Positions 1 through 4,934 of a stretch of DNA of 5,598 nucleotides are shown here, one piece after another. Source of the stretch: an uncultured Anaerotruncus sp. (lineage in GTDB: Bacteria; Bacillota_A; Clostridia; Oscillospirales; CAG-272); NCBI GenBank assembly GCA_958414155.1, contig CATYWI010000107.1:1-5598 (forward strand). The letters are read 5' to 3'. A program made the translations under genes and the position numbers. How positions within the stretch are numbered: the first letter of the stretch is position 1; each line of letters starts with the position of its first letter. A model generated the notes under the pieces. It was not told the DNA's origin and did not search any database. It saw only the letters and a list, made by a program, of their open reading frames with translations.

Positions 1-294
1 AAGTCCTATTATGGGAAAATTGTTTATCCCCACAGCAAGCGCCGGGAACACCGCCGCAAGGGCGCGCAGGCTGCCGCGCGGCTTCCATATGCAAAATCCG
101 AGTCTTACGGCAAGCGCCGTGAAGATCGCGGCGCCGAGCGACCGTGTAATAACGCTTATCAAAAGACGGTTAACGGTCTCGTCGGCGGATATCACCGGAG
201 GACGCAGTTCCAGCCACACGAGGATCGCCGATACGGCGAGAAAAGCTATCACAAGAAGATCCGGCGCGCCTCTTTTTTTTTCGCTCTCAGGCAT
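1..294 (-). CDS. Probable CPBP-family (CAAX protease-like) intramembrane protein, N-terminal part only
   Basis: The first 98 residues are visible and the gene runs off the left edge. The start is ATG at 294, with AAAGGAG seven bases upstream. After a short charged N-terminus (ESEKKR) come three hydrophobic stretches, about residues 13-29, 44-66 and 78-98, the third ending in INNFPIIGL. A Pro/Gly-rich first loop (LELRPP), a Thr-Arg in the second helix and an INNFP-type third helix recall the N-terminal half of clostridial CPBP family glutamic intramembrane proteases, related to eukaryotic Rce1. The diagnostic EExxxR, FxxxH and HxxxN motifs would lie outside the window, so the family call rests on resemblance recalled from memory. 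The start overlaps the lgt stop by eight bases (ATGCCTGA), so the two are almost surely co-translated. A run of nine A occurs at codons 5-8. Another polytopic membrane protein remains possible. Confidence 0.55.
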   Translation of the reverse strand, partial: MPESEKKRGAPDLLVIAFLAVSAILVWLELRPPVISADETVNRLLISVITRSLGAAIFTALAVRLGFCIWKPRGSLRALAAVFPALAVGINNFPIIGL

Positions 295-1072
295 CTTTCG
301 GCTCCTTTACGGCGCGACGCTGCAATACGGTCTCGACCGCGAAAAGCAATATTCCGATCAGTGTCAGCACAACAGCGATAAGCTGTGACGGCGTGAGAAA
401 GCTGACAAGACTGCCGCCGCGATCGTCGGTACGGAAATATTCGATAAAGAACCGCCACACTCCATATGACGCAAGGTATATGGCAAGGCATTTGTCCTGC
501 TTTTTTTCAATGCGGAAGCAAAGATATGCAAACAGCGCGGCAAGAAACAGCGCCTCAAACAGCTGCACGGGAACGACGCGCGCGTCAAGATATGCGTTGT
601 ATACCGATATCGGCGACGTTGTGATCCTGCCGTAGCAGCATCCGGCAAAAAGACAGCCGATGCGCCCGAAGCTGTGCGCTATGCAGACCGACGCGGCGCA
701 TATCGACACAACCGCGCCAATATTTTTACGGTGCTCGCCGTCCTTGCCGAAAACAAAATGACCGACAATGAAGTAAAAGGCAAAATACACAGCCGCGCCG
801 CCTATAAAGCCGCCGTAAAATGTTGCGCCGGTATATTGGGTTATTTCGAATTTTCCTGTTTCTATCGCATTATAGACAGCCTGAAACAGCACCGCAGAGG
901 CGTAACCCGATATGACGCACACAACACCGTCGGCAATGACGAAGTTATTCAGCCGCGCGCTGATGCCGCGCCTGTCCGAAAACAGCCTGAACGTGACCAT
1001 TGCGGCGATTATTCCCACACAGAACATTATGCTGTACAGGTCAAGTCCGGGTATTATATCATAAGGATACAT
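287..1072 (-). CDS. lgt: Prolipoprotein diacylglyceryl transferase family protein (Lgt)
   Basis: A 261-residue polytopic membrane protein, the usual Lgt length. Lgt transfers diacylglycerol from phosphatidylglycerol to the lipobox Cys of prolipoproteins at the outer face of the membrane. The Lgt signature is at residues 133-148 (HSFGRIGCLFAGCCYG), with the expected Arg137. VPVQLFEA (167-174) matches the HPTQLYE-type motif and RFFIEYFR (207-214) the C-terminal Arg motif. The N-terminus (PGLDLYSIMFCVGII) matches the usual first helix. I chose ATG 1072 over an upstream ATG at 1126 because it gives the family N-terminus and AAAGGG lies 12 bases before it; the 18 extra residues look unlike the family. 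Oddities: the signature is the Cys-rich GCLFAGCC form rather than GNFxNxE, and FYGG (85-88) replaces the FHGG-type segment that carries a functionally important His in E. coli Lgt. It may be a paralogue with a different substrate. No promoter is seen directly upstream, so it may be read through from the surface protein gene at 2269-1184. Confidence 0.85.
   Translation of the reverse strand: MYPYDIIPGLDLYSIMFCVGIIAAMVTFRLFSDRRGISARLNNFVIADGVVCVISGYASAVLFQAVYNAIETGKFEITQYTGATFYGGFIGGAAVYFAFYFIVGHFVFGKDGEHRKNIGAVVSICAASVCIAHSFGRIGCLFAGCCYGRITTSPISVYNAYLDARVVPVQLFEALFLAALFAYLCFRIEKKQDKCLAIYLASYGVWRFFIEYFRTDDRGGSLVSFLTPSQLIAVVLTLIGILLFAVETVLQRRAVKEPKDA
302..308 (-). promoter_or_regulatory. Ribosome binding site of the CPBP-like gene, inside the lgt coding end
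   Basis: AAAGGAG lies seven bases before the ATG at 294 and is embedded in the last codons of lgt (Lys-Glu-Pro-Lys). It fixes the start of the downstream gene and supports translational coupling of the pair. Confidence 0.8.
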
Positions 1073-1100
1073 ATAATTATTCTGCCCTTTTATTGAATTC

Positions 1101-1130
1101 GGGGTTGTCGTGCATACGCGCGGCAACCCC
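1101..1130 (-). other. Inverted repeat in the leader of lgt
   Basis: Arms GGGGTTGTCG (1101-1110) and CGGCAACCCC (1121-1130) flank a 10-base loop. In the minus-strand RNA the stem is 7 bp, one C/A mismatch, then 2 bp; in plus-strand RNA the mismatch becomes a G-U wobble and all ten positions pair. No clear U-run follows in either direction, so it is not a canonical terminator. It sits 11-12 bases upstream of the AAAGGG before lgt, where a stable stem could affect lgt translation or mRNA ends. Confidence 0.5.
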
Positions 1131-1148
1131 TTTGGTGATCCGGCGATC

Positions 1149-1173
1149 CGTTTTACCTCATTGAGGTAAAACG
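1149..1173 (-). terminator. Perfect 11-bp hairpin just after the surface protein gene (possible terminator or attenuator)
   Basis: The arms CGTTTTACCTC (1149-1159) and GAGGTAAAACG (1163-1173) pair perfectly around a 3-base loop, 10 bases after the TAA at 1186-1184. The position suits a 3'-end structure of the upstream gene. In the minus direction the stem is followed by GATCGCCGG, not by a U-tract, so intrinsic termination is doubtful. A stabilising or processing hairpin that lets partial readthrough into lgt is equally likely. In the plus direction a T-rich stretch follows about ten bases later, but no plus-strand gene is seen. Confidence 0.4.
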
Positions 1174-1183
1174 ATGCTCGGAT

Positions 1184-2269
1184 TTATTTTCTTTTCTTTG
1201 CAACAAGAGCGGACCCAAGAATGGCAACTACAACAACTGCGCCGCATCCTACAACACTTCCGCAACCCTTCTTTTCGGTAGCGGCAGTGGTTTCGGGAGC
1301 CTTGGCGGTCATGGTGGGAGTTTCTGGAGCCTTGGTCGCTGCATCGGTCTTGGGATCAGCGGGCTTAGTCTCTGCCTTGGTCGTTTCAGCCTTGGTGGTC
1401 ACAGGCTGAGTGGGAGCATCTGTCTCGATGATTTCGGAGGTTTCGGGATACTTGTAATTGGCAAGCTCAGCCTCGGTGAGGAATTCCTGAACATACAGAC
1501 CCATGAAGTTAAGTCTGGAGGAGTTGCCGCCGTCAACTCTGGTATCACCGCTGGACTCAAGGTGATAGTACTCGATGGTGTGAGTGCCCTTGGTCAGCTC
1601 GTAGGTGATGTTGTAAACGTATCCTACCTGGAAGTACTGGGAGTTTACGCCGTTGGTGGTGGTTATGTTTTTGCTCTTGACATCTTCAAGAGAATAGTTG
1701 TAATCATATGCTCTGAAGGCGAGCTGTGTATCGCTTATGTTGACCTGCTTCTTGTCCTGACCGTCAACGGAAATGGAGAAGCCGCGGTCCTTGGCATCGT
1801 TATCGACCTGATCTTCCTTGATCTGGGCGCAACCGACTACGACAAACTCATATATGCCGTCCTTCGGGATGTCAACGTTGTACACGAACTTGGCGGGAGA
1901 ACCGTCTTCATAGTTGTTCTGCCAGCAGGTGGGGTACTGAAGCATCACATACTCTTCTTTTTTGGAGATGTCAATAACGAATCTGTCATTGAAGAAGTTG
2001 ACAAAGGGGAAGCCCATCATAAAGATGTCGCGCTGACCTATGCCGGGAGCCTTGAAGCCGGCGTCGCCGCCGTTAGTGTAGGTGTCCCAAGAGATGAACT
2101 GGGCATCTGTTCTTACAACAGGAAGGAATCCGGTGTAGATCTCCATCGCAGTTGCAAACTTGACATCAGCAGTGATGTCCTGGGCAGGGGCTGCGTCTGT
2201 CGCAAACGTGGGGAGGCACATTGCCGCCGCAAGAATGCAGACGATAACAAGTGAAATAATTTTTTTCAT
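1184..2269 (-). CDS. Secreted surface protein with probable carbohydrate-binding-like beta-sandwich, Thr-rich stalk and GCGS C-terminal anchor
   Basis: A 361-residue exported protein; I do not recognise a named family. Residues 1-23 are a classical signal peptide (KK, hydrophobic core, TFA before the likely cut). Residues about 35-265 form the globular part. Two segments look like strands of a galactose-binding-like or CBM6/35-like fold: VDIPKDGIYEFVVVG (132-146) and ITYELTKGTHTIEYY (221-235), with an ISVDG turn (166-170). Residues about 276-334 are a disordered stalk rich in Thr, Lys, Pro, Ala and Glu with AKAPETT-like repeats. The tail is GCGS (335-338), a hydrophobic helix to about 357, then KKRK. 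The start has a strong GGAGGG nine bases upstream and a near-consensus promoter. Codons are strongly biased (Lys AAG, Asn AAC, Tyr TAC, Glu GAA, Thr ACC), unlike lgt, which uses ATA and TAT freely; this suggests high expression. Glycan binding is inference from fold-like patterns. Confidence 0.85.
   Translation of the reverse strand: MKKIISLVIVCILAAAMCLPTFATDAAPAQDITADVKFATAMEIYTGFLPVVRTDAQFISWDTYTNGGDAGFKAPGIGQRDIFMMGFPFVNFFNDRFVIDISKKEEYVMLQYPTCWQNNYEDGSPAKFVYNVDIPKDGIYEFVVVGCAQIKEDQVDNDAKDRGFSISVDGQDKKQVNISDTQLAFRAYDYNYSLEDVKSKNITTTNGVNSQYFQVGYVYNITYELTKGTHTIEYYHLESSGDTRVDGGNSSRLNFMGLYVQEFLTEAELANYKYPETSEIIETDAPTQPVTTKAETTKAETKPADPKTDAATKAPETPTMTAKAPETTAATEKKGCGSVVGCGAVVVVAILGSALVAKKRK
1187..1267 (-). 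other. C-terminal Cys-containing sorting-like signal (GCGS, helix, KKRK)
   Basis: This encodes residues 335-361: Gly-Cys-Gly-Ser, a helix of Val, Ala, Gly, Leu and Ile, and a terminal KKRK. The three-part layout is that of prokaryotic C-terminal sorting domains. There is no LPxTG motif, so sortase is not expected to act. The same layout ends the neighbouring protein encoded at 3491-2400. Confidence 0.65.
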
Positions 2270-2278
2270 TGAATATTA

Positions 2279-2284
2279 CCCTCC
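2279..2284 (-). promoter_or_regulatory. Strong ribosome binding site of the surface protein gene
   Basis: GGAGGG is followed by a nine-base spacer and ATG at 2269-2267. It is the strongest Shine-Dalgarno match in the window and fixes the start. Confidence 0.8.
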
Positions 2285-2301
2285 AATATTGAGTTATATA
2301 T

Positions 2302-2330
2302 ATTTTACAACATATCAACGGGAATGTCAA
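2302..2330 (-). promoter_or_regulatory. Sigma-A/sigma-70 type promoter of the surface protein gene
   Basis: The -35 box is TTGACA (2330-2325), a perfect consensus. The -10 box is TAAAAT (2307-2302), five of six bases. The spacer is exactly 17 bases. Transcription would start near 2295, giving a leader of about 25 bases that contains the GGAGGG. It drives the gene at 2269-1184 and perhaps, by readthrough, lgt and the CPBP-like gene. Confidence 0.75.
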
Positions 2331-2342
2331 GAGTCGCTTGAC
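2326..2342. promoter_or_regulatory. Inverted repeat overlapping the -35 box (possible operator)
   Basis: GTCAAG (2326-2331) and CTTGAC (2337-2342) are perfect 6-bp arms around AGTCG. The left arm overlaps the -35 hexamer, a position where a dimeric repressor could block RNA polymerase. It might equally be a short hairpin, since on the plus strand it is followed by CCTTTTT, or chance. No regulator gene is visible in the window. Confidence 0.35.
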
Positions 2343-2399
2343 CTTTTTAACAATATGCACTAAAGCGGTCCCCGCAAACTGTGTAAAACGACAAACGTA

Positions 2400-3491
2400 T
2401 CAGGCTTTTTTGCGGCAGAACAATGCCATTCCCGCCACAAAAACAAGCATTACCGCGGCAGAAGCTGCCGGGAGGCGTGAACCGCATCCGCTCCCGGAAG
2501 CGGCAGGCGCTTCGGTCGCCGGTGCGGGAGCATCGGTAGCGGGAGCCTCCGTGACCTCAGCGGTGGTGCTCGCCGGGGCTTTTGTTATGACCGTAGGTTC
2601 GGTCGTGATCTCGGGAGCGGACGTGGCGGGAACGGTCGTTACCGGCTCTGTCGCAGGCGCCGAGGTTACAACAGGCTCGCGCGATACGGGAGCATCGGGG
2701 CGTGTGCCGTCCTTATCAAGAAGAACAAACTCGCCTGTCTTGCCCTGCTGGTCGTCAAGGTTGGACGAATAAATTATCGAGTCGCGAATACCGTTGTCGT
2801 TTACATCGTCATTGCACTGGATGCCGAAGCCGATGTGCGCACCCGGAGTGCAGACAAGGTGAACGATATCATCGGGTACCTTTATCGAAAACTCAACGTT
2901 ATAGCCCTTGTCCGTCTTCACAACGGCACATTTTGAAAGTCCGTATATCTCGTCAAATGCCGAGAGTCCGCCCTTCATCGGAAGCAGCTCGTAAAGAGCG
3001 GTAACGTTTGCGCCCACGGGGTTGGAAATACGGAACATTCCCACGGAAATGTTGCCGATATCGGTGTACATATCCGTTTTTTTGCCCGCGTACGATGCCC
3101 AATCGGTAAGTATGAAGTTAAGCTCGAGGCAGTCGGTCTTATAATCCTTGAAGGCATATGTGACCGGGGTGTAGTCGGTGACCTCGATAAAGCCGTAAAG
3201 GCTCGTTTCATCCCACATGAGATAGCACTCAAACGAGGTCCCTCTGCCGTCGGGATATGCAAAGGATTTGTCCTCATAGGTGCAGTTGTGGACGTAGCTC
3301 ACAACGCTGGGAGCGGGAAAATACGCGTTGTCCTTTTCCCCGTCAACTACAGCCTTGCCGTAATAAATGTCAAACGCTTTGCCCTTGTCAGGCGCATCGT
3401 TTGCGGCAGCGGTGCCGACGGACATGAGAACGGCAAGGATCAGCGCCAGCGCGGCAGCTACAATTGTCGATAGTGTTTTTTTCGTTTTCAT
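2400..3491 (-). CDS. Secreted CBM9-like carbohydrate-binding surface protein with Pro/Thr-rich stalk and GCGS C-terminal anchor
   Basis: A 363-residue exported protein. Residues 1-30 are a signal peptide (MKTKK, long hydrophobic core, GTAAA). Residues about 47-258 resemble a family 9 carbohydrate-binding module of the DOMON-like type: the opening VVDGEKDNAYF (48-58), the core LMWDETSLYGFIEVTD (91-106), DCLELNFILTD (120-130), and VEFSIKV (199-205) followed by an Asp/Asn-rich NDDVNDNGIRD (227-237) and a closing GEFVLLD. CBM9 domains bind sugar chain ends in known xylanases; no catalytic domain is present here, so the ligand is unknown. Residues about 264-333 are a Thr/Pro/Ala/Glu stalk. The tail is GCGS (335-338), a hydrophobic helix and CRKKA. 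I chose ATG 3491 over an in-frame ATG at 3647 because it starts the signal peptide, has AAAGGG eight bases upstream, and avoids overlapping rlmD. It lies 31 bases after rlmD and may share its transcript. Confidence 0.85.
   Translation of the reverse strand: MKTKKTLSTIVAAALALILAVLMSVGTAAANDAPDKGKAFDIYYGKAVVDGEKDNAYFPAPSVVSYVHNCTYEDKSFAYPDGRGTSFECYLMWDETSLYGFIEVTDYTPVTYAFKDYKTDCLELNFILTDWASYAGKKTDMYTDIGNISVGMFRISNPVGANVTALYELLPMKGGLSAFDEIYGLSKCAVVKTDKGYNVEFSIKVPDDIVHLVCTPGAHIGFGIQCNDDVNDNGIRDSIIYSSNLDDQQGKTGEFVLLDKDGTRPDAPVSREPVVTSAPATEPVTTVPATSAPEITTEPTVITKAPASTTAEVTEAPATDAPAPATEAPAASGSGCGSRLPAASAAVMLVFVAGMALFCRKKA
2403..2489 (-). other. C-terminal Cys-containing sorting-like signal (GCGS, helix, RKK)
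   Basis: This encodes residues 335-363: Gly-Cys-Gly-Ser, a hydrophobic segment of about 20 residues with Ala, Val, Met, Leu and Phe, then CRKKA. The helix sequence differs from that of the neighbouring surface protein, but the GCGS motif, its distance from the C-terminus (26 and 28 residues follow the first Gly) and the basic end are shared. Confidence 0.65.
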
Positions 3492-3514
3492 TGATGTGAC
3501 CCTTTCTGTCTTTT

Positions 3515-3543
3515 TGTTTATTTCAGCTGTCCGATTTTGTGAA
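3515..3543 (-). promoter_or_regulatory. Weak candidate promoter for the CBM9-like protein gene
   Basis: TTCACA (3543-3538) and TAAACA (3520-3515) are separated by 17 bases, overlapping the end of rlmD. The -35 is a five of six match but the -10 is poor, and the start would give a leader of under 20 bases. Readthrough from rlmD is an equally good explanation. Confidence 0.2.
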
Positions 3544-4923
3544 CAGACAGACTGTCTCCACATGTCCCGTGCGCGGGAAAAGATCGACCGGCTGTGCGTC
3601 TCCGGGCAGATATCCGAGCCTGCAAAGCACGGCGGCGTCACGCGCAAGCGTGGCAGGGTTGCAGGAAATATATATGATCCTGCCTATTCCCGCACGGTCG
3701 AGCGAATGAAGCAGTGCGGCGTCACAGCCGCGGCGCGGCGGGTCAAGAACGACCGCATCCGGTCGGAATCCGCCGGCAAAAAGCAGCTCATCCGCGCCCG
3801 ACGCGGAATCTGCGCAAATGAAGCGCGCATTTTCGATACCGTTGCGCGCGGCATTCCGGCGCGCGCATTCCACTGCTTCTGGCACAATCTCCACGCCGCA
3901 AAGCTCGCGGCAGTGTCCGGACATAGAAAGTCCGATGGTACCTATGCCGCAGTAAAAATCGAGCAAACGAAGCTCGGATGCGTCGTCCCCGAGCAGTCCC
4001 GCCGCCGTACGGCAAAGCAGCTCGGCGGCATCGTGATTGACCTGATAGAACGCCGCCGGAGATATTTCCATCTCCATACCGCAGAATATATCGGTGAGCG
4101 CGGGCTTACCGTAAACAGTGCGGTATTCCCTGCCAGTTATCACATTCGTGTTCCCGCGGTTTATGTTTACAAGCACGCCGCCTATCGACGGAAATGCCTT
4201 TTTGAGATCCTCGGCTATCGCCGCGTCACCCGGCAGCACATCGCCGTTTATGATGACCGTCACCTGCACCTCTCCGCTTCCGACACCAAGACGCAGGTAA
4301 AGATGACGCAAAAGTCCCTTACCCGTCATCTCATCATAAACGGTCAGCCCGTCACGCTCGGCACGGCGGCAGAACCACACCGCGATATCGCGGAACACCT
4401 CGGGATGGAGCGAGCAATCCTCATAGCCCGCCACGCGGTGGGTCCCCGAGGCGTAAAAACCCGCACGTATGCCGTTTTTGGTCATGACGAAACGGTACTG
4501 CGCCTTGTTACGGCATCCGCGTGTACGCGGCGTACCGTAAGCGTCCCGCACGCAAAGCACGGGGAGGACGTTCACTCCGTCAAGCCCCGCCTTGCGGAAC
4601 TCGGCGGAGACCGCGGCGCGTTTAAGCTCCAGCTCGCTGTCGTATTTCAGAAATCGGTAGGCACAGCCGCCGCAACTCGCAGGCGCGGTGCAGAACGGCT
4701 CCGGCTCACGCTCCGCAGATTCCCTTATTATCCCGTCGAGCCGCGCGACGCAATAGCTTTTTGTGACCTTGATGACCTTCGCCCGCACGCGGTCGCCGCT
4801 CACGGCTCCCGGCACGAACACGACCATGCCGCCGTCCGGCTCGCCCTCGGGTATCCGACCGACGCCGTATCCCAGGTTTGAGACCGCGCCGATATCCAGC
4901 ACGGTAATATCGTTTTTACGCAT
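3523..4923 (-). CDS. rlmD: 23S rRNA (uracil-C5)-methyltransferase, RlmD/RumA family
   Basis: A complete 466-residue SAM-dependent enzyme that makes 5-methyluridine in 23S rRNA (U1939 for E. coli RlmD; the B. subtilis homologue RlmCD also modifies U747). Residues about 1-62 are a TRAM RNA-binding domain with GYGVGR and VFVPGAVSGDRV. Cys78, Cys84, Cys87 and Cys170 are the four expected [4Fe-4S] ligands. FYQVN (292-296) and the SAM loop LDFYCGIGTIGL (321-332) follow, then DPPRRG (394-399), the nucleophile Cys421 in SCNPATLARD, and the general-base Glu456 in GHVE. Nothing essential is missing. Only ATG 4923 gives a full TRAM domain, but no purine-rich ribosome binding site precedes it; the upstream gene stops only 11 bases before, so translation may depend on coupling. 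The site choice between U1939 only and dual specificity cannot be read from the sequence. Confidence 0.92.
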   Translation of the reverse strand: MRKNDITVLDIGAVSNLGYGVGRIPEGEPDGGMVVFVPGAVSGDRVRAKVIKVTKSYCVARLDGIIRESAEREPEPFCTAPASCGGCAYRFLKYDSELELKRAAVSAEFRKAGLDGVNVLPVLCVRDAYGTPRTRGCRNKAQYRFVMTKNGIRAGFYASGTHRVAGYEDCSLHPEVFRDIAVWFCRRAERDGLTVYDEMTGKGLLRHLYLRLGVGSGEVQVTVIINGDVLPGDAAIAEDLKKAFPSIGGVLVNINRGNTNVITGREYRTVYGKPALTDIFCGMEMEISPAAFYQVNHDAAELLCRTAAGLLGDDASELRLLDFYCGIGTIGLSMSGHCRELCGVEIVPEAVECARRNAARNGIENARFICADSASGADELLFAGGFRPDAVVLDPPRRGCDAALLHSLDRAGIGRIIYISCNPATLARDAAVLCRLGYLPGDAQPVDLFPRTGHVETVCLFTKSDS

Positions 4924-4934
4924 ATCGTAAGCTG

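Noticed and set aside
674..1096. 140-codon plus-strand frame and shorter ones at 11-388 and 393-635
   Set aside because: They lie opposite lgt and the CPBP-like gene, lack domain character, and conflict with well-supported minus-strand genes.
1562..2254. 230-codon open frame on the plus strand
   Set aside because: It is the antisense shadow of the surface protein gene; its Val/Leu/Asp-rich translation follows from the strong codon bias of the real gene.
2338..2366. Possible plus-strand promoter TTGACC, 17 bases, TAAAGC
   Set aside because: The -10 match is poor and no gene lies downstream on the plus strand; it would only make antisense RNA into the CBM9-like gene. It probably arises from the inverted repeat at 2326-2342.
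2343..2399. Terminator for the CBM9-like gene
   Set aside because: Only a 4-bp stem (GCGG/CCGC) is found and no proper U-tract follows, so I cannot support a terminator here.
1184..3491. The two surface protein genes as a recent tandem duplication
   Set aside because: Apart from the GCGS tail layout and stalk composition, the globular domains show no similarity that I can see, so they are not recent duplicates.
3545..3557. Palindrome AGACAGACTGTCT near the end of rlmD
   Set aside because: It has a one-base centre, so it makes a poor hairpin, and it encodes conserved C-terminal rlmD residues (HVETVCL); most likely a codon coincidence.
3367..4881. 504-codon open frame on the plus strand
   Set aside because: It is the antisense shadow of rlmD, which has every family motif. 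The plus-strand translation is Arg/His-rich with no recognisable domain, and no good ribosome binding site was evident.
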